Assembly (NCBI RefSeq): GCF_001721685.1
Contig: NZ_CP012502.1
Span: forward strand, 1,240,001-1,304,000
DNA from: Salisediminibacterium beveridgei
GTDB lineage: Bacteria; Bacillota; Bacilli; Bacillales; Salisediminibacteriaceae
Direction: 5' to 3'
Length of the DNA: 64,000 bases
Below are positions 27,999 through 36,927 of this stretch, piece after piece. A program made the translations under genes and the position numbers. Under the pieces are notes generated by a model, which was given only the letters and a program-made list of their open reading frames with translations, searched no databases and was not told the DNA's origin. The number at the start of each line of letters is the position of its first letter. Positions within the stretch are counted from its first letter, which is position 1.

Positions 27999-28799
27999 AT
28001 GAAATGGCGTGTGGCTATCGTCCAGATGGATGTTACGTATGGAGATCCGGTCAAAAACAGGGAAAAGATTCACTCTCTTTTGGCTGATCAGAACTTTGGT
28101 GATGTGGATGTGATTGTATTGCCGGAACTCTGGTCCACCGGCTATGATCTCGCTAGTCTTCCGGAATTATGTCAGAAGCATCAAAATGGAGATATTGCGT
28201 TTTTGCAAGAGCTGGCCCTGTCGTATCACTCGATGGTCGTTGGCGGATCGATTGCCTTTGAAGAAAACGGACACTATTACAATCAGATGCTGGTAATTGA
28301 CCGGGATGGATCCATTCAAAAAGAATACAGAAAGATTCATTTGTTCCGACTGATGAACGAAGAGAAATACTTGTCAGAAGGAGAGACGAATGGCCAATTC
28401 ACATTGGAAGGGGTCCCTTGCAGCGGCTTCATCTGTTACGACATCCGCTTTCCGGAATGGATTCGGACGCATGTATTGAATGGATCTAAAGTTCTTTTTA
28501 CAGTAGCAGAATGGCCGTTGGCAAGAGTCGACCACTGGCGCACGCTTTTAATCAGCAGGGCGATAGAGAATCAATGTTACGTGATCGCCAGTAATCGGGT
28601 CGGGTCTGATCCGAAAAATGAATTCGGCGGGCACTCGCTGGTGATTGATCCATGGGGCCAGGTGCTGCGTGAAGGTGACACCTACTTGGAAGAGGTGCTG
28701 ATTAAGGAGATTGACTTAGACGAAGTCGAGGCGATCAGACAGCGAATCGCCGTGTTTGATGACCGTCGTCCGGAAATGTACACTTCCTGGCTGGATTAA
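27999..28799 (+). CDS. carbon-nitrogen hydrolase (nitrilase superfamily, omega-amidase-like)
   Basis: 266 residues with the nitrilase-superfamily triad: E43 in LPELWSTG, K112 in YRKIHLF and C146 in FICYDIRFPEW. The active-site surroundings ('LWSTGYDL', 'CYDIRFPEW') resemble the NIT2/YafV/MtnU group that hydrolyses 2-oxoglutaramate or 2-oxosuccinamate formed by transamination of glutamine or asparagine. GGAGGG precedes ATG 27999; an ATG at 27975 would put the ribosome site inside the gene. It stands alone, with a strong terminator behind, so pathway assignment rests on family only. Confidence 0.85.
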   Translation: MKWRVAIVQMDVTYGDPVKNREKIHSLLADQNFGDVDVIVLPELWSTGYDLASLPELCQKHQNGDIAFLQELALSYHSMVVGGSIAFEENGHYYNQMLVIDRDGSIQKEYRKIHLFRLMNEEKYLSEGETNGQFTLEGVPCSGFICYDIRFPEWIRTHVLNGSKVLFTVAEWPLARVDHWRTLLISRAIENQCYVIASNRVGSDPKNEFGGHSLVIDPWGQVLREGDTYLEEVLIKEIDLDEVEAIRQRIAVFDDRRPEMYTSWLD

Positions 28800-28822
28800 T
28801 CAAAATAAATAGTAAACATCAA

Positions 28823-28862
28823 GAACCCCGTGATCAGTTAAAATGAACTGGTCATGGGGTTC
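28823..28862 (+). terminator. bidirectional terminator between convergent genes
   Basis: GAACCCCGTGATCAGTT (28823-28839) pairs with AACTGGTCATGGGGTTC (28846-28862); the long stem has few mismatches. T runs are short on both sides. Confidence 0.65.
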
Positions 28863-28870
28863 AATTGGTC

Positions 28871-29482
28871 TTATGAAATGTTTCCTTCTAAGAATTCTCC
28901 TCTTTGTTCTTTCTCCCAGGCATCGAGTTTATCATGAACCAGGGTATAAGTTCGTTCGGATACTTCAGGAAGGTCCCCAAAAATATCTTTTACGGCACTG
29001 AACCCATCATTTATGGCATCGCGAAGAATAGCCAGTTTATCAGGGTTTCCACCAGATAAGGCGACAGCAAAGTTAACAATCCGGTTACTAGTCGCTTCTG
29101 CACCATAGGGGCCGTTATCTGCAATAGCGGCCGCGGCTTCTGCTCTCGTTTCGTCGTCCACCTCGAAAGTCTCCCAGTCGATTTTTCCATCATGGATATC
29201 CTGAAATGTGTTCCCTTGTTTTTCGAGCATTTTCCGGACGAGATTCTTTAATGATTCAAAATGGTATTCGGATTTCTGTCTCAGTTCGTCAATGTATTCG
29301 TTCCGCTCTTCTTCAGTCATTTCTTTGACAGGTGGACGTTCGGATGGCGTATAGACTTCAGATGATTGTTTCTGTTTGATCACTGCGGAAGTATCGCTTC
29401 GATTCTGAGCGGCTTTTGCATTGGCTGACTGGGGTAACTGGACAACGGTTGTGGACACCTTTGTCATTTCCACGGTTGTCAT
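28871..29482 (-). CDS. hypothetical protein, possibly DUF5610-like
   Basis: 203 residues, no signal peptide or membrane span. The first 60 residues are polar and probably disordered; then comes a helical region ('ERNEYIDELRQKSEYHFESL') and a conserved-looking core 'NGPYGAEATSNRIVNFAVALSGG' (middle part) with 'ILRDAINDGFSAVKDIFGDLP'. I recall this core pattern from uncharacterised DUF5610-type proteins, but cannot confirm it. AAGGAG precedes ATG 29482. A palindrome ATTTGCAT/ATGCAAAT (29522-29543) lies 40 bases upstream. Confidence 0.75.
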   Translation of the reverse strand: MTTVEMTKVSTTVVQLPQSANAKAAQNRSDTSAVIKQKQSSEVYTPSERPPVKEMTEEERNEYIDELRQKSEYHFESLKNLVRKMLEKQGNTFQDIHDGKIDWETFEVDDETRAEAAAAIADNGPYGAEATSNRIVNFAVALSGGNPDKLAILRDAINDGFSAVKDIFGDLPEVSERTYTLVHDKLDAWEKEQRGEFLEGNIS

Positions 29483-29521
29483 CTCCTTATTGTTTTCTTA
29501 TATATCGGCTTTTTAAAAAAC

Positions 29522-29543
29522 ATTTGCATATAAAAATGCAAAT
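29522..29543. promoter_or_regulatory. palindrome in a divergent intergenic region
   Basis: ATTTGCAT (29522-29529) and ATGCAAAT (29536-29543) form a perfect inverted repeat with a 6-base A/T centre, between the minus-strand gene start at 29482 and the plus-strand promoter at 29567. It could be an operator for either gene. Confidence 0.4.
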
Positions 29544-29566
29544 CAGAGGATTTTTCTTTTTTTGTG

Positions 29567-29595
29567 TTGACATCTCTCCTCCTCTGTTATAGTAT
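29567..29595 (+). promoter_or_regulatory. promoter of the small gene at 29644
   Basis: TTGACA (29567-29572) and TAGTAT (29590-29595) with 17-base spacing, about 50 bases before the start codon. Confidence 0.6.
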
Positions 29596-29643
29596 ACATC
29601 TATAGAATAAATTCTGTTATAAAACAAAAGGGAGGGCTTGATT

Positions 29644-29790
29644 ATGAACAACCGACAAGAGGCAAATCTTAACGATTTTCTTTCGGACATGCAACGGATG
29701 CAAACAGAGGAAATGATGGTGAAAGACGAGGACAAGGAACAGATCCGCATCAAGGACCAGGAGTATCAAGCCACTTATTTGTTTTTTTAA
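29644..29790 (+). CDS. small hypothetical protein, 48 residues
   Basis: A short highly charged frame beginning 'MNNRQEANLNDFLSDMQRMQ' and ending '...ATYLFF', rich in Met, Gln, Asp, Glu and Lys and probably helical. Support comes from its surroundings rather than homology: a consensus promoter at 29567, GGGAGGG before ATG 29644, and a strong terminator just after the stop. That makes a complete transcription unit. I do not recognise the family. It could equally be a small regulatory RNA carrying a chance frame, but the fit of ribosome site and frame favours a protein. Confidence 0.65.
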   Translation: MNNRQEANLNDFLSDMQRMQTEEMMVKDEDKEQIRIKDQEYQATYLFF

Positions 29791-29805
29791 GAACGTGGAA
29801 CACAT

Positions 29806-29847
29806 AAAAAAGTGTCGCTGTCCATTCAGGACGACGACACTTTTTTT
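29806..29847. terminator. bidirectional terminator between the small gene and the DMT gene
   Basis: AAAAAAGTGTCG (29806-29817) pairs with CGACACTTTTTTT (29835-29847). The DMT stop codon (29826-29828) lies inside the loop. Confidence 0.85.
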
Positions 29848-30743
29848 ATGGCTGCTCTTTCAACAGGTGTACTTCTGCGGTAAACAGTAACTGCAACAGA
29901 AAGGATCACAAGAATAAAGCCAAGAAACTGCCAGCTGTTCAGGTTGTCCTGAAAAACGGCAACACCGATGACAATTGCTACAGCAGGTTCAATGATGGAA
30001 AGAATAGAGGCACGACTCGATTCGACATAAGTAAGTCCAAATGTATAAAACACATAGGCAAGGACTGTGGAGAACAGCGCCATCGATCCGCCATTGATTA
30101 AAACACCCGTTTGCAGGAGGCGGCCAGGTTCCACCAGCAGACTGCTTGTGGTTAGCAAAAAGATGGAACCTGTGATCATGGAATAAGCAGTAATCGTCAA
30201 ACTGTGATAGTGGCGACTGATGGATTTGCCAAAGATGCTGTAGAGCGCATAGAAAAACCCTGAGAGGAAACCGAACAGAACAATGCCCCAACCATCAGGA
30301 ACATTGCCAGAGGGGAGAAACTCCACCGTCAATGCACAACCGGCAAGCATCAGAATAAGCGCCAGACCCTTGGCACCGGTAAATGGTTCTTTGAAGAAAA
30401 TCCGGGATAAAATGGTCACAAAAACCGGCCCTGTATAAAGCAAGACGACAGCCAGTGATAAGTTTGCTTCACTGATGACCGTAAAAAAGAAATAATTAAA
30501 AAAAGCGATGCTGATGACACCTGTCCCAACAAAATAGGGGAGATGCCGGATATTGATTATAAGTAGTCCGGGCTTATACAAAAGAAGAAACAACACGATC
30601 AATATCGCAGAAAAGCTGAGCCGGATACCTACCGTTTCCCAGGGGGTAAACCCGAGTGCATAAAGCTGCTGGACAAAAAGGCCGATCGTCCCCCACAATG
30701 CTGCGCCAGTCATAACCATTATGTATGCAGTTTTTTTACTCAC
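29826..30743 (-). CDS. DMT-superfamily EamA transporter
   Basis: 305-residue inner-membrane protein with about ten membrane spans in two EamA repeats (first from 'YIMVMTGAALWGTIGLFVQQ', second from 'WGIVLFGFLSGFFYALYSIF'). Family members export amino acids, metabolites or drugs; the substrate cannot be told. The start is GTG 30743, set by GAGGTGA upstream. The C-terminal end is embedded in the terminator hairpin shared with the convergent small gene. Confidence 0.88.
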   Translation of the reverse strand: MSKKTAYIMVMTGAALWGTIGLFVQQLYALGFTPWETVGIRLSFSAILIVLFLLLYKPGLLIINIRHLPYFVGTGVISIAFFNYFFFTVISEANLSLAVVLLYTGPVFVTILSRIFFKEPFTGAKGLALILMLAGCALTVEFLPSGNVPDGWGIVLFGFLSGFFYALYSIFGKSISRHYHSLTITAYSMITGSIFLLTTSSLLVEPGRLLQTGVLINGGSMALFSTVLAYVFYTFGLTYVESSRASILSIIEPAVAIVIGVAVFQDNLNSWQFLGFILVILSVAVTVYRRSTPVERAAIKKVSSS

Positions 30744-30868
30744 GTCATGTCACCTCACATCTTCTTTCATCTTAAGGCAGGATCTTCCATAGGTAAAGCC
30801 TTTTCATTTCATTCTGAGTTTTGAAGGTTTATAATGAGTTAAACAACATGGAAAAGGTGGTTATCCGC

Positions 30869-32011
30869 ATGAAAAAAAGATGGATTCAGGTGGCAATTGC
30901 AGCGGTCGTAATCGTTTTGTTGATTCCGGTGGGACAAATTGCATATGATGCCACTTTTAATAAATCATCCGGGAGTGTGGCTTCTGTATCTCCTGTCACC
31001 GATGAGGAAGCATTGGCAACTTTTGCCGGGGGCTGCTTCTGGTGCATGGAGCCGCCTTTTGACGGTGTAGAAGGTGTCATGGAAGTATACTCCGGCTACA
31101 CTGGCGGCCAGGAAGAATACCCCGCATATGAAGACGTGGCATCCGGTAATACCGATCATGTGGAAGCGGTACAGGTACGTTTTGATCCGGATCGCATCGC
31201 TTATGAGGATTTATTGCAAATTTTCTGGCGCCAAATCGATCCGACAGATGCAGATGGACAATTCGTCGACCGGGGTCATCAATACAGTACAGCAATCTTT
31301 TATCATAACGGTGAACAAAGGGATTTGGCTGAAGCCTCGAAGCGGGATCTTGAAGAATCCGGGCGGTTCAATGAACCTGTCATCACGCCTGTTTTAGAAG
31401 CAGAAGCGTTTTACAAAGCAGAAGAGTATCATCAGAAATTCTATCAGGAGAATCCCGTTCGCTATCAAGCCTATCGCGCAGCTTCCGGAAGGGACAGTTT
31501 TCTGGATGAATACTGGGGCGATGAACGCAATTATGAACCAACGTCATACGACCCTGCCGACTCAAAGTACGCCGTTGACTATACGGACGAGGAGTTGGAA
31601 GAGATGCTGATGCCAATCCAGTATGAAGTCACTCAGCTCGATGGAACAGAGCCCGCATACCGGAATGCGTATTGGGACCACTATGAAGACGGGATCTACG
31701 TCGATGTGGTCTCTGGAGAACCGTTGTTCAGCTCACGGGACCAATACGATTCAGAAACAGGCTGGCCGAGTTTTACACAGCCGATTGATGAGCATTACAT
31801 TTTAGAAGAAGAAGACCGCAAACTCTTGGTGGTTCGAACAGAGATCCGGAGCCGTTATGGTGATTCACACTTGGGTCACGTGTTTGAAGATGGGCCGGAA
31901 CCAACCGGACTGCGTTATTGCATGAATTCCGCAGCACTTCGCTTCATTCCTCTGGAAGATATGGAGGAAGAAGGATACGAAGATTATATCGATGAAGTTA
32001 CTTCTTCTTAA
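30869..32011 (+). CDS. msrAB: membrane-anchored methionine sulfoxide reductase MsrAB fusion
   Basis: Repairs oxidised methionine, both S- and R-sulfoxides. 380 residues: an N-terminal membrane anchor (about 4-26), an MsrA domain with catalytic C56 in GGCFWCM, a linker, and an MsrB domain with catalytic C351 in [13 protein letters not shown]. The CxxC zinc pairs of many MsrB domains are absent ('[12 protein letters not shown]' where one pair would be). ATG 30869 follows AAGGTGG; ATG 30821 has no ribosome site. The anchor suggests repair of extracytoplasmic proteins. The terminator (32010-32046) lies inside the convergent DUF3006 gene. Confidence 0.92.
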   Translation: MKKRWIQVAIAAVVIVLLIPVGQIAYDATFNKSSGSVASVSPVTDEEALATFAGGCFWCMEPPFDGVEGVMEVYSGYTGGQEEYPAYEDVASGNTDHVEAVQVRFDPDRIAYEDLLQIFWRQIDPTDADGQFVDRGHQYSTAIFYHNGEQRDLAEASKRDLEESGRFNEPVITPVLEAEAFYKAEEYHQKFYQENPVRYQAYRAASGRDSFLDEYWGDERNYEPTSYDPADSKYAVDYTDEELEEMLMPIQYEVTQLDGTEPAYRNAYWDHYEDGIYVDVVSGEPLFSSRDQYDSETGWPSFTQPIDEHYILEEEDRKLLVVRTEIRSRYGDSHLGHVFEDGPEPTGLRYCMNSAALRFIPLEDMEEEGYEDYIDEVTSS

Positions 32012-32270
32012 AACGGCTGCCGGGTGAACGCCCGGCAAGCCGTTTTCTTTTATCAGCGACGCGTTTGAAACGGCTGGATGTCTCTTTGTGAAGAGGGTGC
32101 ATGTGTTCAATTCGTTTGTCATTATTCAAAGTTACTTCTACAATGTTCCCTGCAGTCAGACTGTCATTGAGCCAGTCATCGGCCTGTAAATGTTCTTCCC
32201 GTCCGTCTTCCTCAAACAGTAAGACGATGATTCCATCTTCCACGCGGTCAATCACAGCTTTTTTTTTCAT
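31998..32270 (-). CDS. DUF3006 protein
   Basis: 90-residue basic protein with the DUF3006 pattern: '[20 protein letters not shown]' near the N-terminus, then '[20 protein letters not shown]' and a Lys/Arg-rich tail. Function unknown. It directly follows (three bases) the secreted metallo-beta-lactamase gene; this pairing is common in Bacilli, so they may act together. Its last 14 bases overlap the end of msrAB, and the msrAB terminator hairpin lies within its coding sequence. Confidence 0.85.
   Translation of the reverse strand: MKKKAVIDRVEDGIIVLLFEEDGREEHLQADDWLNDSLTAGNIVEVTLNNDKRIEHMHPLHKETSSRFKRVADKRKRLAGRSPGSRFKKK
32010..32046 (+). terminator. terminator of msrAB
   Basis: AAAACGGCTGCCGGG (32010-32024) pairs with CCCGGCAAGCCGTTTT (32031-32046), one bulge, six-base loop, CTTTT after. 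It sits inside the convergent DUF3006 frame. Confidence 0.8.
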
Positions 32271-32273
32271 CGG

Positions 32274-33536
32274 TCATTCCTCCTCAACACAGGCGATCCC
32301 CTCGTCTTGAATATCACGTATCCGGCCCTCACCAATGCCATGAATCCGTGTCAGCTGGTTGACCTGATCGTATGGTCTTTGTTCGATCAGATCCCCGGCA
32401 CGGCCTTCACCGATATGCATAATCGCCTGCAGTTCTTCGTGGGATGCCGAATTAATATCGACACAGTCGCCATCTGGTACCGTAACGGAGGAACCACTGT
32501 CATCGCCTTCCGGGTCACTTGAATCTTCCCGGGTACCAGGCGTGATTTCACCGGTTTGTTCTGTCTCAATTTCAAGCATTTCACCATCGGAGTATACGAG
32601 AATGGTTCCATGTACATAAGTACCATAGGTCTTCATATTGTGTTTCTGGATGCGATCCACTACTTCACTGTGCGGATGGCCGAAACTGTTATCCGCTCCT
32701 GCCGAAATGATTGCGAACTCGGGTGCAACAGCGTTCAGAAAATCTTCAGAAGTAGACGTGTGTGAACCGTGGTGTCCTAAATGGAGAACTGTGGATGACA
32801 GCTCGGGATAACGGTCGATGATTTCCTGTTCCGATTCAATCTCTGCATCACCTGTCAATACGAAACTGTGTTCACCGAAGCTGAGACGCATGCTTAACGA
32901 GCCTTCATGCAGATCACCGGTGAGCGTTTCGGGGTGAATGATATCAATAACCAGATCTCCAACTTCAAAAGCATCTCCTGCACGCGGTTCATCGTAAACG
33001 GCATCGGTGTTTTCTATTGCATCGAGAACACGCTCGTAAGTAGCACTTGTATGGTCATCTCCTGACATCCAGACTTCGGATACATCAAATTCGTTTAAGA
33101 TGATATCCATTTGCCCGATGTGGTCAGCATGAGGATGACTGCCGATGAGGATGTCGATTCCCTCGAGATCTTCATCATGCAAATAGGACACGACATCCGT
33201 CTGTCTCCAGTCCCCTGTATCATACAGAATGCTGAATTGGTCGTCGCCTTCCTCATGCAAAAACAAGGTGGCATCTGCCTGCCCGGCATCAATAAAGTGA
33301 ACCTCAAGTGTTCCGGAAGCAGAATCACCCGCAGCGCTGCTGTCTTCGTTCTGATCATTGGTATGATTTTCATCTGACGGGACGCCGTTATCCGGCTCGT
33401 CGTTTTGCGTGTTTGTATTTTGCTCAGCTTTGTTTTCGGCAGGGTCAGAAGCAGTTTCGTTGCTTTGGGGTGGATCTTCAGTTCCACAAGCGCTCAACGT
33501 AAAAATGACAGTTAACGCAGTAATTACCTGCTTCAT
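32274..33536 (-). CDS. secreted ComEC/Rec2-like metallo-hydrolase lipoprotein with ComEA-like HhH domain
   Basis: 420 residues: lipoprotein signal (lipobox LSAC, so lipidated near residue 17), an acidic Asn/Glu/Asp-rich linker of about 65 residues, a metallo-beta-lactamase domain with 'GSHPHADHIGQMD' and 'LHLGHHGSHTSTSEDF' as metal-binding motifs, a second acidic linker, and two helix-hairpin-helix motifs ('NSASHEELQAIMHIGEGRA', 'LTRIHGIGEGRIRDI') like ComEA. The pattern suggests a surface DNA-binding nuclease, possibly for DNA use or uptake; that is inference. AAGGA lies upstream of ATG 33536; ATG 33548 overlaps that site. Confidence 0.88.
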   Translation of the reverse strand: MKQVITALTVIFTLSACGTEDPPQSNETASDPAENKAEQNTNTQNDEPDNGVPSDENHTNDQNEDSSAAGDSASGTLEVHFIDAGQADATLFLHEEGDDQFSILYDTGDWRQTDVVSYLHDEDLEGIDILIGSHPHADHIGQMDIILNEFDVSEVWMSGDDHTSATYERVLDAIENTDAVYDEPRAGDAFEVGDLVIDIIHPETLTGDLHEGSLSMRLSFGEHSFVLTGDAEIESEQEIIDRYPELSSTVLHLGHHGSHTSTSEDFLNAVAPEFAIISAGADNSFGHPHSEVVDRIQKHNMKTYGTYVHGTILVYSDGEMLEIETEQTGEITPGTREDSSDPEGDDSGSSVTVPDGDCVDINSASHEELQAIMHIGEGRAGDLIEQRPYDQVNQLTRIHGIGEGRIRDIQDEGIACVEEE

Positions 33537-33634
33537 TGGGCAACACATCCTTCGGTCATGGTATAATCACAGTATGCAGGGGAATTGAAAAGGATGCAAC
33601 GACCAACGAATGAGAAGAAAGGGGTTCGTCCAGC

Positions 33635-34351
33635 GTGGGTTTCGTGACAGGATCTTCGTCAGATTATCCTTTTGAGATGTTTGGAATAGATCACCTGGCT
33701 GCCATTGTGATCACATTTTTCGGTATTTTTTATTTGTATCTGTATCGTCACTGGTTTCAGTCACTTCCTGAGAAAAAGGTGAGAATGATTGAAATCAGTT
33801 CAGCGATTTTCTTACTCTTATTTGAAGTGGCATATTACACATGGCTTGTCAGAATGGATGTGTGGTCGGTTTCGAGCGGATTGCCGATTGAACTGTCAAG
33901 CATCAGTGTTCTGTTAATGATCTTCCTGTTGATCAAACGTAATCGACACCTCGTTGAAATTATGTTTATGGTGGGCATTGCCGGCGCTTTGCAGGCGGTA
34001 TTCACCCCTGTGCTGTTTTATGGTTTCCCGCATTTCCGTTATATTCACTTTTTTCTTTCACACATTGCAGTGATCTGGGTGGCGTTTTACTTCATCTGGA
34101 TCAGAGGCTATAGCATTACAATCCACAGCATTTGGAAAGCATTATTGTTTTTAAATATCCTGTTGCCTTTCATCTACTGGATCAACCTCCGTCTCGATGG
34201 AAACTACTGGTTTTTGATGGAGAAGCCTTCAGGTGGAAGTTTACTTGATTTTCTGGGCCCACATCCATGGTATATACTCGGTATGCAGGGTGTGGCGTTA
34301 CTATTTTGCAGTGTATTATGGTTCATTTTTGGCAAGAAATCATCAACATGA
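33635..34351 (+). CDS. YwaF family integral membrane protein (TIGR02206)
   Basis: 238 residues with about six or seven membrane spans. It has the family features 'MFGIDHLAAIVITFFGIFYL' at the N-terminus, 'GLPIELSSISVLLMIFLLIK' in the middle and 'PHFRYIHFFLSHIAVIW' around residue 130; conserved His residues lie in membrane segments. Role unknown. The start is GTG 33635, with AAAGGGG about 12 bases upstream, a little far. The Nudix gene follows after 17 bases and may be co-transcribed. Confidence 0.82.
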   Translation: MGFVTGSSSDYPFEMFGIDHLAAIVITFFGIFYLYLYRHWFQSLPEKKVRMIEISSAIFLLLFEVAYYTWLVRMDVWSVSSGLPIELSSISVLLMIFLLIKRNRHLVEIMFMVGIAGALQAVFTPVLFYGFPHFRYIHFFLSHIAVIWVAFYFIWIRGYSITIHSIWKALLFLNILLPFIYWINLRLDGNYWFLMEKPSGGSLLDFLGPHPWYILGMQGVALLFCSVLWFIFGKKSST

Positions 34352-34368
34352 TTGGCAGGTGAACGCTG

Positions 34369-34779
34369 GTGAGTGTCCTTCAAGCAAAAATCGTTGTGAA
34401 AGCTTATGCAGTGTATCAAGGCAAAGGGCTGGTCGTACATCGAACCGGCAAGTATGCAAAATGGGAATGTCCCGGTGGGAAGGTCGATGTTGGAGAAGAT
34501 CTGGAAGCTGCTTTAGTCAGAGAAGTCTTTGAAGAGACGGGGCTGAGCATTGTTCCGGGTAGACTGCTTTACGCAACGCTTGTGTCAGTGGAAAATGACT
34601 TGCCCTACCTTGTGTTGACATACTCAGGTACCGCAGCATCGGCTCAGGTCGAACTATCAGATGAGCACGATGCGTTTGAATGGGTTGATGAGCGGACATT
34701 TATTCAGATTATGCCAAAAGATATTCGCAAGGCATTTTTAGAACACGGCGTGTTTGAACAAATCAAAGAGAGAGCCTGA
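34369..34779 (+). CDS. Nudix hydrolase
   Basis: 136-residue single-domain Nudix protein: 'WECPGGKVDVGEDLEAALVR' followed by 'EVFEETGL' is the complete Nudix box (GX5EX7REUXEEXGU) at about 37-59. Nothing in the sequence fixes the nucleotide substrate. The start is GTG 34369 after GGTGAACGCTG. It lies directly behind the ywaF-like gene. Its last codons form one arm of a hairpin with the end of the convergent CDF gene. Confidence 0.88.
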   Translation: MSVLQAKIVVKAYAVYQGKGLVVHRTGKYAKWECPGGKVDVGEDLEAALVREVFEETGLSIVPGRLLYATLVSVENDLPYLVLTYSGTAASAQVELSDEHDAFEWVDERTFIQIMPKDIRKAFLEHGVFEQIKERA

Positions 34780-34799
34780 AATACTCAAGCTCTCTCTTG
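34764..34799. terminator. hairpin overlapping two convergent gene ends
   Basis: AAGAGAGAGC near 34775 pairs with GCTCTCTCTT near 34798 across the short gap between the Nudix and CDF stops. GGATGGTTTTTTG follows on the plus strand, so termination there is plausible. Confidence 0.55.
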
Positions 34800-35732
34800 G
34801 ATGGTTTTTTGATCGTTGATGTCGACGACTTTCCGATCGTCGTCAGTCCTGTAAGGGTTAATGTGCACGAAGACATTTTGAATGGATTGAAATTCCTTAG
34901 TGAGGCATTTCTTGACCTGTTTTGAAATGGTATGTCCGTCTTCGACAGTGATAGACGGTTCCACACTGACTTTAATATCCACGATCATATAATGACCGTG
35001 TGTTCTCGCCAGGAGTTCATCTACGCGGATGACACCGTCCACTTTTTGAACGGCTTCTGCCATAGGCTTCGTCTCCTCATCGGACAGGACTTGTTCAAGC
35101 ATAATTTGACTGGATTCTTTTGCCAGCTTGATGCCTACACGAATAACAAGCAGTGAGACTACGATACCCGCGAGTGGATCGAGATAGAAGAGAATGGGAA
35201 GACCTGATGCCTGTCCGGCCATGGCACCGCCGATACCGACGAGAGCGGCCATCGATGAAATGGAGTCTGAACGGTGATGCCAGGCTTCTGCCATTAATGC
35301 GGAACTGTTTATTTTTTTGGCCAGGCGGTATTTGTAATGGTATAAACATTCTTTAACGATCAGGGAAAAGATAATTACAACAAGAGCCATCATCCCCGGT
35401 GCCCGGGTGACACCACCGAAAAAAGCACCTGCAGATGAGATGGCGATTTCAATTCCGACAACAACTAATAAGATAGCAACAATGATGGTCGCGATGTTTT
35501 CTGCTTTGCCGTGACCATAAGGATGATCTTTGTCAGGCGGCTTCTGAGCTGTTTTGAGACCGGCGAGGACGGCGATGGATCCAACCACATCCGAAGCGGA
35601 GTGGGCAGCATCGGCGATTAATGCCCGACTGCCGGAAAGCCAGCCGGTAATGCCTTTCATGACTGCCAGGACCGCATTTGCAATAATGCCGAGCCATGTA
35701 GCAAATGACGCTTTTTTAAACCGGTCTTCCAT
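34785..35732 (-). CDS. cation diffusion facilitator (CDF) metal exporter
   Basis: 315-residue six-span exporter. Metal-site motifs: 'LIADAAHSASDVVGS' in TM2 (HxxxD) and 'AEAWHHRSDSISS' in TM5 (HxxxD), with 'PYGHGKAENI' before TM3 and a cytosolic C-terminal domain ('ARTHGHYMIVDIKVSVEP'). The TM2 and TM5 sets resemble the Mn-exporting MneS/MneP group of Bacillus, so Mn(II) export is the best guess; Zn or Fe cannot be excluded. AAGGAG lies nine bases before ATG 35732. It converges on the Nudix gene. Confidence 0.9.
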   Translation of the reverse strand: MEDRFKKASFATWLGIIANAVLAVMKGITGWLSGSRALIADAAHSASDVVGSIAVLAGLKTAQKPPDKDHPYGHGKAENIATIIVAILLVVVGIEIAISSAGAFFGGVTRAPGMMALVVIIFSLIVKECLYHYKYRLAKKINSSALMAEAWHHRSDSISSMAALVGIGGAMAGQASGLPILFYLDPLAGIVVSLLVIRVGIKLAKESSQIMLEQVLSDEETKPMAEAVQKVDGVIRVDELLARTHGHYMIVDIKVSVEPSITVEDGHTISKQVKKCLTKEFQSIQNVFVHINPYRTDDDRKVVDINDQKTIQERA

Positions 35733-35911
35733 CCTGTCCATCTCCTTTCCTGTTCATGACGAATCAGGTTATACTAATCATAGCAAAGGCCTTCTGTGTG
35801 GGTCTACAGAAACGTTGTTGCGACATACTAAGTGATTTACAGACTTACAATGATGTTGAACGAGGCTAATAAATCTGTCAGATCACTGGCAATTGAAAGG
35901 TGGAACGATCC

Positions 35912-36922
35912 GTGCTGAAAACATTAAGTCTTCTTGATTCATCCCCGATTTTAAAAGGACAGTCCGACGCTGCGGCACTTCGTTCATCAGTTTCTCTGGC
36001 GAAAGCTTGTGAACAGTTGGGCTATTATCGTTACTGGGCAACAGAACATCACGATTTAGCCGGCCTTTCAGGTTCTGTACCGGAAGTGCTTCTCGCAGCT
36101 GTCGGCCAGGCAACTGGATCGATCCGTCTAGGGAGCGGGGCGATATTGTTACCTCATTACAGTCCCTACAAGGTGGCCGAAGTCCATCATGCCTTGGCAA
36201 GCTTGAATCCAGGGAGGATTGATATCGGTGTTGGACGTGCACCAGGCGGGAACGCCCAGACGTCTGAAGCATTGAGCGGGGAGTTTTTGAAAAGAGTGTA
36301 CAGTATGCCGGAACTCGTTGATGAGTTGAGAGGCTATTTGGATGGAACGGCAGAAAATGGATTAAGGGCAGCTCCGGTACCTGATGAAAAACCCGAACTA
36401 TGGATTTTGGGAACGAGCTTGAAGAGTGCCCGCATGGCAGGGGAGAGAGGTTTGTCCTATGCCTTTGCCCATTTCATGAGTGATCTTGATCCGGCAGAGG
36501 CGATGACCGAATACAGGTCAGCCTTGCAGGCGAACGGTTTTTACCCCGGAGAGCATCATTCAATTATTACGGTATCTGCCATTTGCGCGAAGACCGAGCA
36601 GCTCACCGAGGAATTGGCTGAACCGGTCCTGAAAGCTTCTTTACAAAGGGAAAAGAACCAGGCAGCCGGGATCGCCGAAGCGGTTGGACATAGCGCACCT
36701 GAGGAAGATACGGTGGCGGATGAGGAAATCATGACCAGATTAAGGAATCAGCGCTTTATTGGGTCGGCTGAAAGGATCCACGAAGAACTCAACGCCATGT
36801 GCTGCCGCGCTGGCGTGGATGAAGTCATGGTCATTACGCACCTCAGCTCCCATCAGGAGCGGTATCAATCCTACGAGTCGCTCATGTCGAGTCATCGCGA
36901 GTACCATCGAAACCATGATTAG
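35912..36922 (+). CDS. luciferase-like flavin-dependent monooxygenase family protein (MsnO8-type)
   Basis: 336 residues of the bacterial-luciferase-like TIM barrel family: 'LSLLDSSPILKGQSDAAALR' opening, 'YRYWATEHHDLAGLSGSVPE', 'LGSGAILLPHYSPYKVAE' and 'PGRIDIGVGRAPGG' are the flavin-site blocks of the LLM 'alkanal monooxygenase alpha-like' group. Substrate unknown. The start is GTG 35912 with AAAGGTGG upstream; GTG 35900 lies inside that site. It stands alone with a bidirectional terminator behind. Confidence 0.88.
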   Translation: MLKTLSLLDSSPILKGQSDAAALRSSVSLAKACEQLGYYRYWATEHHDLAGLSGSVPEVLLAAVGQATGSIRLGSGAILLPHYSPYKVAEVHHALASLNPGRIDIGVGRAPGGNAQTSEALSGEFLKRVYSMPELVDELRGYLDGTAENGLRAAPVPDEKPELWILGTSLKSARMAGERGLSYAFAHFMSDLDPAEAMTEYRSALQANGFYPGEHHSIITVSAICAKTEQLTEELAEPVLKASLQREKNQAAGIAEAVGHSAPEEDTVADEEIMTRLRNQRFIGSAERIHEELNAMCCRAGVDEVMVITHLSSHQERYQSYESLMSSHREYHRNHD

Positions 36923-36927
36923 CATAC

